A program made the position numbers and the translations under genes. A DNA stretch of 64,000 nt from Burkholderiales bacterium (GTDB lineage: Bacteria; Pseudomonadota; Gammaproteobacteria; Burkholderiales; Casimicrobiaceae): assembly GCA_020853025.1 (NCBI GenBank), contig JADYZP010000042.1, positions 1-64,000 of the forward strand. The letters are read 5' to 3'. The notes under the pieces were generated by a model, which did no database searches, was not told where the DNA came from, and saw only the letters and a list, made by a program, of their open reading frames with translations. Shown piece after piece: positions 8,940 through 18,898 of the stretch. Position 1 is the first letter of the stretch. Every line of letters begins with the position of its first letter.

Positions 8940-9425
8940 TCAGAGGCCGAACACCTGCGGTACGCGGACGAAACCGGTCTGGCCGTCCCGGTGCCTGACC
9001 TTCACCCATCCTGGCGTCGCCGTGGTGGCCACCGTCGTTGCACTCTCCGCGAGGTCGAGCAGCACATTCTGCTCGGCGCGAAAGACAAGCAGTGCCGCGT
9101 CGTCGGGATTGGCGCGAACTTCGGCGACCGGTACGCGAACCTGCAGGACTCGCTTGTCCGACAGCGCCTTGGCGCCGAACCAGCCGATGGTGCCGCCGAC
9201 ATCGCGAACCTTCGTCCAGCCCTCGACGGCGACCAGCACCGCGACCGGTACGTCGCGTCCATAGACGTACAGCGCGCGCGCCTTGGCCGACGGCGCGTCG
9301 TAGAGCACCGACGGCGCCTCGGTGGTCACCTTGAAATCGGCGGCGACGGCGGGTGCGGCCAGACATATCGCGATCGATGCGGCCGCGGACCGGGTCCGCA
9401 ACGGCGACGAGCGGCGGTGGGACAC
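8940..9425 (-). CDS. Exported SH3-like domain protein
   Basis: Small periplasmic protein (161 aa) with a twin-basic N-region and hydrophobic core ending AAPAVAA near residue 28, read as a signal peptide. The mature part appears to hold two bacterial SH3-like repeats: one around WTKVRDVGGTIGWFGAKAL and one around WVKVRHRDGQTGFVRVPQ. Such domains often bind peptidoglycan or scaffold envelope proteins, but no catalytic residues are present and the exact role is unknown. It sits between secB and gpsA with gaps of 13 and 16 bases, so it is surely cotranscribed. Confidence 0.8.
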   Translation of the reverse strand: MSHRRSSPLRTRSAAASIAICLAAPAVAADFKVTTEAPSVLYDAPSAKARALYVYGRDVPVAVLVAVEGWTKVRDVGGTIGWFGAKALSDKRVLQVRVPVAEVRANPDDAALLVFRAEQNVLLDLAESATTVATTATPGWVKVRHRDGQTGFVRVPQVFGL

Positions 9426-9438
9426 GGCTGCTTCCGCG

Positions 9439-9927
9439 TCAGTTGGTAACGGCGGGGACCGGCTCTTGCATCTGTGCCAATTGCTGCTGGTACAAGGCTT
9501 CGAAGTTGATCGGCGCCAGATGCACCGGCGGGAAACCGGTCCGGGTCACCGCGCTGGCGATCGTCTCGCGCGCATAGGGAAAGAGGACGTTGGGACAGGC
9601 GATCGCCAGCACCGGCTGCATGTCGGAGGCTGGCACGCCGCGGATCACGAACAGCCCGGCCTGCGACACCTCGATCAGGAACACGGTCTTGCCGGCCGCC
9701 GTCGCGGTCACCGTGATCGTCAGCACGCATTCGTAGCCGTCCTGTCCGACCTGCTCGGCGCGCGTGCGCAGCCCTATCTCGATACTGGGCGCTTCGGTCA
9801 TCTGGAACGACTGCGGAGCTCCGGGGTTCTCGACCGACAGGTCCTTGACGTAGATCCTTTCGATCGCGAGGCCGGGGCCCTGCGGGGTGCCGTCGCCTTC
9901 GGGCGCGGCCGTGGGTTGGTCAGCCAT
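9439..9927 (-). CDS. secB: Protein-export chaperone SecB
   Basis: Cytosolic tetrameric chaperone (162 aa) that keeps precursors unfolded and delivers them to SecA. Recognisable segments are IYVKDLSVENPGAPQSF, CPNVLFPYARETIASAVTRTGFPPVHLAPINFEALY (quoted in part as CPNVLFPYARE and GFPPVHLAPINF) near the C-terminus. It lies in the standard beta-proteobacterial grxC-secB-gpsA context. Confidence 0.97.
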   Translation of the reverse strand: MADQPTAAPEGDGTPQGPGLAIERIYVKDLSVENPGAPQSFQMTEAPSIEIGLRTRAEQVGQDGYECVLTITVTATAAGKTVFLIEVSQAGLFVIRGVPASDMQPVLAIACPNVLFPYARETIASAVTRTGFPPVHLAPINFEALYQQQLAQMQEPVPAVTN

Positions 9928-10025
9928 GCGGGTGCATTCCTTGCAGTCGGGGGAACCGCTGATTTTACCCTACTGTGGCAAGAGCCACCGCGCGCAGTCG
10001 CGCTACCGGCGCCGAGGCTTGAGCT

Positions 10026-10313
10026 CTAGCCACCCCGCAGCATCGGCACCAGCTTGCCTGCGCGGTCGAGCTCGACCAGTTCGTCGAAGCCGCCGACATG
10101 CGTTTCCCCGATGTAGATCTGCGGTACCGTGCGGCGGCCGGTTCTGGACATCATTTCGGCGCGACGCTCGGGCTCCAGGTCGACGCGGACCATGGCAATC
10201 TCCTGCGCGCCCTTGGCGCGCAGCAGCCGCTCCGCCTGCACGCAATATGGACACACGCCGGTCGTATACATCCTGACCTCGACGCTGGCGGCAGATGTGG
10301 ATTCGATGCTCAC
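10026..10313 (-). CDS. grxC: Glutaredoxin 3
   Basis: Small thiol-disulfide oxidoreductase (95 aa) using glutathione. The active site is CPYC in MYTTGVCPYCVQA near residues 23-26; the TVPQIYIG and GGFDEL segments bind glutathione. No ATG precedes the first strand. A GTG at 10313 overlaps the rhodanese stop (GTGA) and gives a short acidic lead-in, so it is the chosen start. The much longer open frame upstream is antisense to gpmI and spurious. Confidence 0.93.
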   Translation of the reverse strand: MSIESTSAASVEVRMYTTGVCPYCVQAERLLRAKGAQEIAMVRVDLEPERRAEMMSRTGRRTVPQIYIGETHVGGFDELVELDRAGKLVPMLRGG

Positions 10314-10729
10314 GAGGCGACGGATTCCAGCGGCAGCCCGGCGTCCTTCCATGCCCGCAGACCGCCTTGCAACTGGTAGATGCTGGCAAATCCCAGACCC
10401 GCGAGCGCGGCCCCGGCGGCCCGGCCACGCTGGCCACGCGCGCAGTAGACGACGATCGGGCGCGTGTTCAACTTGGCGAGTTCCGCTCCCCGGTCCTTTA
10501 GTTGCGACAGCGGAATGTGGATCGCGTTGGGCAGCTTGCCGCCCGCGAACTCGGCCGTTTCCCGGACGTCGAGCAGCACCGCATTCTGGTGATTGATGAG
10601 GTGCGTGACGTTGAGGTTGCCGATGTCCTTCACCGGCGACAGGCGGCGCTGCAGGATGGGCCACAACAGCATCGCGCCCGAGATGAACATCGCGAGAATG
10701 AGCCACCAATTTTTTTCGATAAACGGCAT
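10310..10729 (-). CDS. Membrane-anchored rhodanese-like protein
   Basis: A 139-aa protein with one N-terminal membrane helix (about 7-25, WWLILAMFISGAMLLWPIL) and a rhodanese domain. The active-site loop is YCARGQRG, with the catalytic cysteine in the usual CxxGxR pattern, so it is likely an active sulfurtransferase or persulfide carrier facing the membrane. It opens the operon to grxC, secB and gpsA, and is divergent from gpmI across a 120-base gap. The physiological sulfur acceptor is not evident. Confidence 0.9.
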   Translation of the reverse strand: MPFIEKNWWLILAMFISGAMLLWPILQRRLSPVKDIGNLNVTHLINHQNAVLLDVRETAEFAGGKLPNAIHIPLSQLKDRGAELAKLNTRPIVVYCARGQRGRAAGAALAGLGFASIYQLQGGLRAWKDAGLPLESVAS

Positions 10730-10775
10730 GCGACCAAGCCTCGGCAGGAGAAACGGTAAAATGATAACCGATCCG

Positions 10776-10799
10776 CGGGCCAGGCTCAGCGCTGGCCCG
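10776..10799 (+). other. Hairpin in the gpmI leader
   Basis: Perfect 8-bp inverted repeat, arms CGGGCCAG and CTGGCCCG, around an 8-base centre. It lies 50 bases before the gpmI ATG and just after an A/T patch (TAAAAT, 10757-10762) that could serve as a -10 in either direction. There is no T-tract, so it is not a standard terminator. It could be a leader stem or a protein site. Confidence 0.4.
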
Positions 10800-10849
10800 T
10801 CCGCCTTCCGCGCGTATTTGAATCTCCGTCGTCGATCGCCGCTCAACAC

Positions 10850-12448
10850 ATGTCCACACCCGTCGCCGAAGCTGCCGCCGGTGCAGGCGCCGTCGCGCGC
10901 CCGATCGTGCGTCCGGTCGTCCTGCTGATTCTCGACGGCTACGGCAGCCGCGGCCCGGCGCCCGACAACGCGATCGCCAACGCACAGATGCCGAACTGGA
11001 CGCGGCTTTGCGCGACGTACCCGCGCACGACGATCGAAGCTTCGGAGCTCGACGTCGGGCTGCCGACCGGCCAGATGGGCAATTCGGAGGTCGGTCATCT
11101 GAACATCGGCGCCGGGCGCGTCGTCTACCAGGACTACACGCGCATCGATCACGCGATCGCGACCGGCGAATTCGCGCGCAACCCCGTGTTGACCGCCGCC
11201 GTCGCAACGGCGAGGCGCCGCGGCAGCGCCATGCACGTGCTGGGTCTCGCCTCGCCCGGCGGCGTGCACAGCCACCAGCGGCAACTCGCCGCGATGGTGG
11301 AACAGGCTTCCGCCGGCGGCGTGCGGAAAATATGGATGCACGCGTTTCTCGACGGCCGCGACACACCGCCGAAAAGCGCTTCGGCGTCCGTGGCCTACCT
11401 GGAGGACGTCTGCGCACGCTGTCCCGGTGCGCGGATCGCCTCCATCGTCGGGCGCTATTACGCGATGGACCGGGACTCGCGCTGGGAGCGCCTGCGTCCC
11501 GCCTACGAGTTGCTGGTGGACGGCCGCGCGCCGTATGGCGCCGCGTCGGCGCAGGCAGCGCTCGACGCCGCCTACGCGCGAGGCGAGACCGACGAGTTCG
11601 TCCAGGCGACGGCGATTCCCGGCGCCGACGGCGTTGCGCCGCGAATGGCCGACGGCGACGTCGTCGTTTTCATGAACTTCCGCGCCGACCGCGCGCGCGA
11701 ACTCACCCGCGCGCTGACCGACCCGGCCTTCTCCGGCTTCGCGCGAGCGCGCGTCCCCGCGCTCGGGATGTTCGTCTGCCTGACTTCCTACGGCGAGGAG
11801 TTCGCGCAGCTGCCGGCAGCCTTCGCACCGCAGACGATCCACAACAGCTTCGGCGAATACATCGCGGGCCTGGGCCTGACACAATTGCGCATCGCAGAGA
11901 CCGAGAAATACGCACACGTCACCTATTTTTTCAACGGCGGCGTGGAAACGGCCTATCCGGGAGAGGACCGCGTGCTGGTGCCTTCGCCGAAAGTGGCCAC
12001 TTACGATCTGCAGCCGGAGATGAGCGCGCCCGAGGTGACCGACCAACTGGTGGCGGCGATCGCCTCGCGTCGCTACGACGCGATCGTCTGCAATTACGCC
12101 AACGGCGACATGGTCGGCCATACCGGCAACTACGAGGCCGCGCGGGCCGCGGTGGAAACGCTGGACGCCTGCATCGGCCGCGTGGTCGAGGCGGCGCAGG
12201 CGGCCGGCGCCGAAGTCCTGATCACCGCCGACCACGGCAACGTGGAAATGATGCACGACCCGGAAACCGGCCAGCCGCACACCGCGCACACGCTCAATCG
12301 CGTGCCTTTGCTGTACGTGGGTCGGCCGGCCACGGTGGCCGCGGGCGGCGCGCTGCAGGATATCGCGCCGACGCTACTGGCGCTGATGGGACTGCGTAAG
12401 CCGCCGGAAATGACCGGCCGCTCGCTGGTCGAGGTTGCGGCGGACTAG
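10850..12448 (+). CDS. gpmI: 2,3-bisphosphoglycerate-independent phosphoglycerate mutase
   Basis: Glycolytic/gluconeogenic enzyme (532 aa) interconverting 3- and 2-phosphoglycerate using two metal ions. The N-terminal metal and nucleophile region is [25 protein letters not shown] is the phosphoserine-proximal block; [22 protein letters not shown] and [11 protein letters not shown] are family signatures. Length is typical. In related genomes an EnvC-type M23 peptidase gene often lies between gpmI and ctpA, but here only 285 non-coding bases separate them. Confidence 0.97.
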   Translation: MSTPVAEAAAGAGAVARPIVRPVVLLILDGYGSRGPAPDNAIANAQMPNWTRLCATYPRTTIEASELDVGLPTGQMGNSEVGHLNIGAGRVVYQDYTRIDHAIATGEFARNPVLTAAVATARRRGSAMHVLGLASPGGVHSHQRQLAAMVEQASAGGVRKIWMHAFLDGRDTPPKSASASVAYLEDVCARCPGARIASIVGRYYAMDRDSRWERLRPAYELLVDGRAPYGAASAQAALDAAYARGETDEFVQATAIPGADGVAPRMADGDVVVFMNFRADRARELTRALTDPAFSGFARARVPALGMFVCLTSYGEEFAQLPAAFAPQTIHNSFGEYIAGLGLTQLRIAETEKYAHVTYFFNGGVETAYPGEDRVLVPSPKVATYDLQPEMSAPEVTDQLVAAIASRRYDAIVCNYANGDMVGHTGNYEAARAAVETLDACIGRVVEAAQAAGAEVLITADHGNVEMMHDPETGQPHTAHTLNRVPLLYVGRPATVAAGGALQDIAPTLLALMGLRKPPEMTGRSLVEVAAD

Positions 12449-12733
12449 ATACACGTAGCATCCGCGCGGCGGACCGGCCTTGAGGGAACTTGCGCGGCCG
12501 CGCGCGGCCCAATGTGCGTTGCGGCGCGCATTGTGCGTCGGGCGCAGCCGACAGGCGGGGTTCATCGAACCGCCAGTCGGTTCCGCAGGGCCGGCCGGCA
12601 GCCCCGATCCACGAAGCGGGCGCCGGCGTATACTTTTGCGGCGTGAATCAAGGGAACGGCAGGCAGCGGACGGCACGCGAGGTGCACCGCGTCCCGTCGG
12701 TCGGGCATCGACGAAACTCGCGGGAGCGGCACA
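12449..12733 (+). other. gpmI-ctpA intergenic region with possible ctpA -10
   Basis: No gene is visible in these 285 bases. TATACT at 12629-12634 could be the -10 of a ctpA promoter, about 100 bases before its ATG, although no good -35 is present. Two imperfect or short inverted repeats (CAATGTGCG/CGCGCATTG, and GAACCG/CGGTTC) lie in the first half. No remnant of a peptidase gene could be recognised by eye. Confidence 0.4.
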
Positions 12734-14188
12734 ATGGCAAAGCAGGAACCGGGCAAGCGCGACGGCTGGAAGAAGGCGGGGCTGATCGGGCTCGGCACCG
12801 TGTTGGGCATGCTCCTGTCGCTCAATTTCTCGGCGATCGCGCAACGCGAGGTGAAAACGCCGATCCCCTACGAGGACCTGCAACTCCTGTCGGCCGTGTT
12901 CGGCAGGATCAAGAGCGACTACGTCGAGACGGTGCCCGATGGCAAGCTGATCAAGGAAGCCATCAACGGCATGGTGCACGGGCTCGACCCGCACTCGGAT
13001 TTCCTTGACGCCGACGCCTTCAAGGAACTGCAGGTATCGACGCAGGGCAAGTTCGGCGGATTGGGCATCGAGGTCGGGGTCGAGGACGGCGTGATCCGCG
13101 TCACTTCGCCGATCGAGGACACGCCGGCCTACCGCGCGGGAATCAAGGCCGGCGACCTGATCGTCAAGATCGACGATACCGCAACCCGGGGACTGTCGCT
13201 GTCCAAGGCCGTCGAAAGGATGCGCGGCAAGCCGGGCACGCAGATCGTGTTGACCATCGTGCGCAAGGGCGCCGAGACTCCTCTGACGTTCACGATCACG
13301 CGCGAGGAAATCAACGTCAAGAGCGTGCGCGCCAAGATGCTGGAGCCCGGCTATGGCTACATCCGGATCCGCAATTTCCAGGAGCGCACCGGCGAGGATC
13401 TCGCAAGGGCGTTGAAGGATTTCTACGCCAAGGGTGAACTGAAGGGACTGGTGCTCGACGTGCGCAGCGACCCCGGCGGCCTTCTGAATCAGGCGGTGGC
13501 GGTGTCGGCCGCGTTCCTGCCCAAGGACGCGCTGGTCGTCTATACCGATGGCCGCACGCCGGATGCCCGGATGCGCCTGACCGCGACCAAGGACAACTAC
13601 TCGCGTCGTGGCGACGACTATTTCAAGGATCTGCCGGCCGCGGTCAAGAAGGTGCCGATGGTCGTGCTGGTCGACGGCGGCACGGCGTCGGCGTCGGAGA
13701 TCGTCGCCGGTGCGTTGCAGGACCACAAGCGCGCCACGGTCATCGGCATTCAGACCTTTGGCAAGGGTTCGGTGCAAACCATACTTCCACTCGGCAACAA
13801 TGCAGGACTGAAGCTCACGACCGCCCGCTACTACACGCCGTCCGGGCGCTCGATACAGGCCAAGGGCATCGAGCCCGACATCGCCGTGGACGACGGCCGC
13901 GACTCGGGCGGCAACCGAATCCGCGAAGCCAACCTCGAACACCATCTCGAGACCAACAAGGCAGCCGCCAAAGCGGACGAAGCGACGAAGGCCGACGCTC
14001 CCGCGGCGTCACCGCAGAAGCCCGATGATGCCAACAAGAGCGTGGCGCTGCCGCCGCGTTTCGAATTCGGCGCGGCCGAGGACTTTCAGCTGCAGCAGGC
14101 GATGAACCATTTGAAGGGGATGCCCGTGATCGCGTCGACCAAGGCCATTGCCGCGAATACCGCGGTACCGGCAGTGGCGAAGCCTTAA
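12734..14188 (+). CDS. ctpA: C-terminal processing protease, S41 family
   Basis: Periplasmic carboxyl-terminal protease (484 aa). An N-terminal hydrophobic segment (14-36) acts as signal or anchor. A PDZ domain (about 100-180) includes FGGLGIEVGVEDGVIRV and AGIKAGDLIVKID. The S41 core carries SDPGGLLNQAV, GGTASASEIV with catalytic S319, and TFGKGSVQ with K344, the Ser-Lys pair. The C-terminal tail is rich in Lys/Ala/Asp and probably disordered. It probably trims envelope proteins or peptidoglycan hydrolases. It is closed by a strong terminator. Confidence 0.93.
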   Translation: MAKQEPGKRDGWKKAGLIGLGTVLGMLLSLNFSAIAQREVKTPIPYEDLQLLSAVFGRIKSDYVETVPDGKLIKEAINGMVHGLDPHSDFLDADAFKELQVSTQGKFGGLGIEVGVEDGVIRVTSPIEDTPAYRAGIKAGDLIVKIDDTATRGLSLSKAVERMRGKPGTQIVLTIVRKGAETPLTFTITREEINVKSVRAKMLEPGYGYIRIRNFQERTGEDLARALKDFYAKGELKGLVLDVRSDPGGLLNQAVAVSAAFLPKDALVVYTDGRTPDARMRLTATKDNYSRRGDDYFKDLPAAVKKVPMVVLVDGGTASASEIVAGALQDHKRATVIGIQTFGKGSVQTILPLGNNAGLKLTTARYYTPSGRSIQAKGIEPDIAVDDGRDSGGNRIREANLEHHLETNKAAAKADEATKADAPAASPQKPDDANKSVALPPRFEFGAAEDFQLQQAMNHLKGMPVIASTKAIAANTAVPAVAKP

Positions 14189-14211
14189 GGCGCTGCCGGG
14201 GCCGACGCCGC

Positions 14212-14240
14212 GAAAACGCCCGGTGCTGCCGGGCGTTTTC
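14212..14240. terminator. Bidirectional rho-independent terminator after ctpA
   Basis: Perfect 12-bp stem: GAAAACGCCCGG at 14212-14223 pairs with CCGGGCGTTTTC at 14229-14240 around a 5-base loop TGCTG. The stem ends in A-tract and T-tract arms. It is placed 24 bases after the ctpA stop and separates ctpA from moeB, so moeB must use its own promoter or read-through. Confidence 0.88.
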
Positions 14241-14295
14241 CATTGAGCGCTGATTGAAAGCTGATCGAGCATTCCGAGTTCCCACCCGACCCGCG

Positions 14296-15051
14296 ATGGA
14301 CGACAGTCAGCTCCTCCGCTACAGCCGGCACATCCTGCTCACCGAACTGGGGCACGACGCGCAGGAACGTTTTGCCGCCGCGCACGCGGTCGTCATCGGC
14401 ATGGGCGGCCTGGGCGCGCCGGCTGCGCAGTTTCTCGTCGCGGCGGGGGTGGGCACGATCACGATCTGCGATGCCGATCATGTCGACCTGACCAACCTGC
14501 AGCGGCAGTTGCTCTATGCGACAGGCGATGTCGGCACGCCCAAGGTCGAAGCCGCGGCGCGACGGCTTGCCGCAGTCAATCCGGAGGTGCGGATCGAGCG
14601 CATCGCGGTTCGTCTCGACGCGGCCCTGCTCGCGCCGCTGGTCGCGGCAGCCGACGTCGTGCTCGATTGCTGCGACAACTTCGCGACCCGACACGCGGTC
14701 AACGCGGCTTGCGTGGCCGCAGGAAAGCCTCTCGTATCCGGAGCGGCGATCAGGTTCGACGGCCAGGTCGCCGTGTTCGACACGCGCGAGGCGCGATCGC
14801 CGTGCTACCACTGCCTGTTCGGCGAAGGCGAGGAACTCGAGGAGACGCGCTGTGCGACGATGGGTGTGTTCGCGCCGCTGGTCGGCATCGTCGGTGCGAC
14901 GCAGGCGGCCGAATCGCTGAAGCTCATCGCCGGCGTCGGTGAGTCGCTGGCCGGCCGTTTGCTTCTGCTCGACGCTCTGTCGATGCAGTGGCGGGAGCTT
15001 GTGGTGCCGCGCGACCCCGCCTGTCCGGTGTGTTCCGGACGACGCGCCTGA
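14296..15051 (+). CDS. moeB: HesA/MoeB/ThiF-family adenylyltransferase
   Basis: E1-like enzyme (251 aa) that adenylates the C-terminal glycine of a sulfur-carrier protein such as MoaD or ThiS. The N-terminus LLRYSRHILL, nucleotide loop VIGMGGLGAPAAQFL, acidic DADHVDLTNLQRQLLY, and zinc pairs CYHC and CPVC are all present. It lacks the C-terminal rhodanese domain of longer homologues. The ATG at 14296 gives the family N-terminus; a TTG 42 bases upstream is also in frame. MoeB versus ThiF cannot be settled from sequence alone. Confidence 0.85.
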   Translation: MDDSQLLRYSRHILLTELGHDAQERFAAAHAVVIGMGGLGAPAAQFLVAAGVGTITICDADHVDLTNLQRQLLYATGDVGTPKVEAAARRLAAVNPEVRIERIAVRLDAALLAPLVAAADVVLDCCDNFATRHAVNAACVAAGKPLVSGAAIRFDGQVAVFDTREARSPCYHCLFGEGEELEETRCATMGVFAPLVGIVGATQAAESLKLIAGVGESLAGRLLLLDALSMQWRELVVPRDPACPVCSGRRA

Positions 15052-15057
15052 CGTTCG

Positions 15058-16032
15058 TCATCCCTTCACGGGCAACGCGCACGCCGCAACTTCCCCGAAT
15101 TGCGCCTCCTGCCGCAATCGCGCTTCCCATTGGGCGACCGCATCCGCACGCACGGACGCGACCGGCGACTGCAGCGCCGACGCGATGACATTGCCCATTT
15201 CGGCGCATTCGTAGGCCCGACGCTGCACTTCGCTCAAGCGCAGCCTGGCCGCTTCCTGCTCGGCTCCAGCAGCCGCACTACGCTGTGCCAGCCGCGCGCC
15301 GGCGCTGCGCAACGACCAGTTCGCGGCGCGTTGCGCGACGGCAATGCCGGCGGCATGGCACGCCGCGCGCACATTCTCGGGAAGCCCTGGCGCATCGCGG
15401 CACAGCGAACGCATCTGTCCGACAGCGTAGGGTTCGTGGAGTACGCCGTAGGACGCGGCGAGCTCGACCTTGGCCGCGGGCTCGGCGCTGCCCGGCAGCG
15501 CGCGTACGGCGTCCCAGATCAACAGCGCAGCCTGGTTCCGGTAGTCGTCGAAGCGCGAGCTTTTCGCCGCCTGCTCGAGAAATGCACCCATCGACGCGAC
15601 GTTGTTGCGCGCGCGCGCGCGATCGGCCAGCAGCAACAGCGGCACGCCGTTGTCGGCGTCGCGCAACGCCCAGTCGGCGAGGCGATCGGTCGCGTCGCAC
15701 GGCGCCGGCAGCGGCCGCACCGGTGCGAGGCAGGCCATCGCCAGCGATGCCAGGAAGAGCTTTTCCTCCGGCGCCATGATCCGCGCCTGCGCGAACGCGT
15801 CCGCCCGCGCCACCGGATCGCCTGCGTCCAGCTGCCCGGCGACCCACAGACTTCGCGCGTCGGTCGCGACCAGCGCGCGCGCGCGTAGAGCGGAGTCGAG
15901 CTGGTCACGCTCGACCTGCCACCGCGAAGGTGCCGACGCCGCGGGATCGGCGAGGTGGCTGCCGGACTGCGCCTGCGCTGTCAGCGCGATACAGACGAGG
16001 AACGCAGCGGCGACGAAGGAGTTGGGAATCAT
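15058..16032 (-). CDS. Exported protein of unknown function
   Basis: A 324-aa alanine- and arginine-rich protein with a clear signal peptide (MIPNSFVAAAFLVCIALTAQAQ, residues 1-22, cleavage likely after AQA). The mature part is largely helical by composition, with a few scattered cysteines (for example CLAPVRPLPAPCDATD and CRDAPGLPENVRAACHAAG) that could form periplasmic disulfides. I recognise no domain. The ATG at 16032 was chosen because it starts the signal peptide. The stop lies seven bases from that of moeB in convergent orientation; slmA lies upstream on the same strand. Confidence 0.75.
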   Translation of the reverse strand: MIPNSFVAAAFLVCIALTAQAQSGSHLADPAASAPSRWQVERDQLDSALRARALVATDARSLWVAGQLDAGDPVARADAFAQARIMAPEEKLFLASLAMACLAPVRPLPAPCDATDRLADWALRDADNGVPLLLLADRARARNNVASMGAFLEQAAKSSRFDDYRNQAALLIWDAVRALPGSAEPAAKVELAASYGVLHEPYAVGQMRSLCRDAPGLPENVRAACHAAGIAVAQRAANWSLRSAGARLAQRSAAAGAEQEAARLRLSEVQRRAYECAEMGNVIASALQSPVASVRADAVAQWEARLRQEAQFGEVAACALPVKG

Positions 16033-16104
16033 GCTTGCGGCTTGCGGACCGGATGGGAGGGCGGAACACCCAGGGCGCAGCATCGACCCGGCACCCCTGC
16101 TTCG

Positions 16105-16674
16105 TCAACCAAACAGGAACTTGCGTTGCAGCGCCCAACCGTCCTGCGGCAAGCGCCTGAATCCGCTCTTGGCAAAGAGCTGCCAGCGACCGAGCACATA
16201 GGCGATCAATACTGCGGCGTCGGCCTGCGCGTCGCCGTGCCAGCCGTTGGCCGCCTGCGCGATCCGCAGCGACTGCCGCAGCGCGGCCTCGAGCTTGTCG
16301 GTCAGCTGGTTGATGCGCGCCTGCAGCCGTTCGTCCTCGTTGACCAGCGCCTCGCCGATCAGCACCCGCGTCATCCCGGGATTCTTCTCGGCGAAAGAAA
16401 GCAGCATGACGACCGTCTGCTCGGCCTGCGTGTCGCCTTCGGTGGTTTCGTTGGTGATCTTGTTGATGAACGAAAACAGCGTCGTCTCGATGAATTCGAT
16501 CAAGCCCTCGAACATCTGCGCCTTGCTCGCGAAGTGCCGGTAGAGCGCGGCCTCGGAGACGGCGAGCCTTGCCGCAAGTGCGGCGGTCGTCACCTTCTCG
16601 CTGCGCGGATTCTCGAGCATCGCCGCCAGCGTCTGCAGGATCTGCAGCCGCCGTTCACCAGGTTTCATTGCCAT
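16105..16674 (-). CDS. slmA: Nucleoid occlusion factor SlmA (TetR family)
   Basis: TetR-fold DNA-binding protein (189 aa) that blocks FtsZ ring assembly over unsegregated DNA. The helix-turn-helix is at about 28-50 (TTAALAARLAVSEAALYRHF). The following SKAQMFEGLIEFIE and the C-terminus (YVLGRWQLFAKSGFRRLP) match SlmA rather than drug-efflux TetR repressors. It follows argB by 34 bases on the same strand, the usual argB-slmA order in this group. Confidence 0.92.
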   Translation of the reverse strand: MAMKPGERRLQILQTLAAMLENPRSEKVTTAALAARLAVSEAALYRHFASKAQMFEGLIEFIETTLFSFINKITNETTEGDTQAEQTVVMLLSFAEKNPGMTRVLIGEALVNEDERLQARINQLTDKLEAALRQSLRIAQAANGWHGDAQADAAVLIAYVLGRWQLFAKSGFRRLPQDGWALQRKFLFG

Positions 16675-16708
16675 GATCGAATCGCCGCCGGGACCAGGAG
16701 CGCGCCCA

Positions 16709-17719
<1,011 letters not shown>

Positions 17720-17760
17720 CTACCGATACTGTGGCGGCATGCCCGCAGCCGCGCGTATTT

Positions 17761-17769
17761 TGGTATTGT
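17761..17769 (+). promoter_or_regulatory. Extended -10-like element directly upstream of the heptosyltransferase gene
   Basis: TGG followed by TATTGT (17764-17769) is a TGn-type extended -10. A start about seven bases downstream would fall at or next to the ATG at 17777, implying a leaderless or nearly leaderless mRNA. No -35 is evident and a weak GGA lies just before the ATG, so confidence is low. Confidence 0.3.
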
Positions 17770-17776
17770 GGACACC

Positions 17777-18898
17777 ATGGCGAGCCCGCTGCCGGACCCC
17801 GTTCCACTGCACCTCGTCCGTCGCGCGCTCGTCACCAAGCTGCGCCATCATGGTGACGTCCTGCTGGCATCGCCGGTGTTCACCGCACTGGCGCGCGCCG
17901 CACCCGCGATCGAGATCGATGCGCTCATCTACCAGGAAACCGCGCCGATGCTGACCGGCCATCCGGCGATCTCGCAGTTGCATTCAATCGACCGCGACTG
18001 GAAGCGACGGGGAACGTTCACGCAGCTGCGCGAGGAGTGGGCGCTGTTGCGCGGACTGCGCGCGCGCCGCTACGACCTCTTGATCCACCTGACCGAGCAC
18101 CCGCGCGGACTGACTCTGGCGCGCCTGCTGCGGCCGCGATGGTCGGTGACGCGCGAGCGCGACCGGCATGCCGCGCTATGGCGCCGGCATTTCACGCATT
18201 TCTACCGGCTGCCTCCGCGCACCGAGCGCCACGTCGTCGAGCAGAACCTCGATGCGCTGCGCCGGATCGGTGTCCAGCCCGATGATTCCGACCGGCGATT
18301 GGTGCTCTTCCCCGGCGCATCCGCAGAAGGCAGGGCGAGCGCGCTGCTCGCCGAGCACGGGCTTGCAGCAAGGCAGTTCGTGCAGGTGCACCCGGGTTCG
18401 CGCTGGCTGTTCAAGTGTGCCCCGCCCGAGCACACCGCCGCGTTGATCGACACGATCGTCGCGGAGGGTCTCCCGGTTGTCATCACCGGCGCCCCCGACG
18501 ATCGCGAGCGTGCGCTCGTCGCCCGCGTGCTGGACGCGACGCACCCGGACGCGCGCCCGCGCGTCGTGAACCTGACCGGCGCGCTGTCGATGCCGGAACT
18601 GGCCGCGCTGACCGGCCTCGCGCGCGCCTTCGTCGGTGTCGATTCGGCGCCGATGCACATCGCGGCGGCGATGCGTACGCCAGTGCTGGCGCTCTTCGGC
18701 CCATCGAGCGAGGTGGCATGGGGTCCGTGGCGCGTCGCGCATCGCGTCGTTGCGTCGCAGCGGCATCCGTGCCGACCCTGCGGCCTGGACGGCTGCGGCG
18801 GCGGCAAGGTCTCGTCGTGCCTGACCACGCTGCACGTCGATCCCGTTCGCGCGGCTTTTCGCGCGCTGCTCGAAGAAACTTGCGACCGGCCACACTGA
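17777..18898 (+). CDS. waaQ: Lipopolysaccharide heptosyltransferase, GT9 family (WaaQ/heptosyltransferase III type)
   Basis: Glycosyltransferase family 9 protein (373 aa) likely adding a heptose to the LPS inner core from ADP-heptose in the cytoplasm. The N-terminus ALVTKLRHHGDVLLASPVFTAL and the C-terminal GVDSAPMHIAAAMRTPVLALFGPS are diagnostic of the heptosyltransferase group. QVHPGSRWLFKCAP is the acceptor-proximal block resembling heptosyltransferase III. It opens the block waaQ-GT4-GT4-msbA; its TGA overlaps the next ATG (TGATG), so translation is coupled. Exact linkage cannot be assigned from sequence. Confidence 0.8.
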   Translation: MASPLPDPVPLHLVRRALVTKLRHHGDVLLASPVFTALARAAPAIEIDALIYQETAPMLTGHPAISQLHSIDRDWKRRGTFTQLREEWALLRGLRARRYDLLIHLTEHPRGLTLARLLRPRWSVTRERDRHAALWRRHFTHFYRLPPRTERHVVEQNLDALRRIGVQPDDSDRRLVLFPGASAEGRASALLAEHGLAARQFVQVHPGSRWLFKCAPPEHTAALIDTIVAEGLPVVITGAPDDRERALVARVLDATHPDARPRVVNLTGALSMPELAALTGLARAFVGVDSAPMHIAAAMRTPVLALFGPSSEVAWGPWRVAHRVVASQRHPCRPCGLDGCGGGKVSSCLTTLHVDPVRAAFRALLEETCDRPH

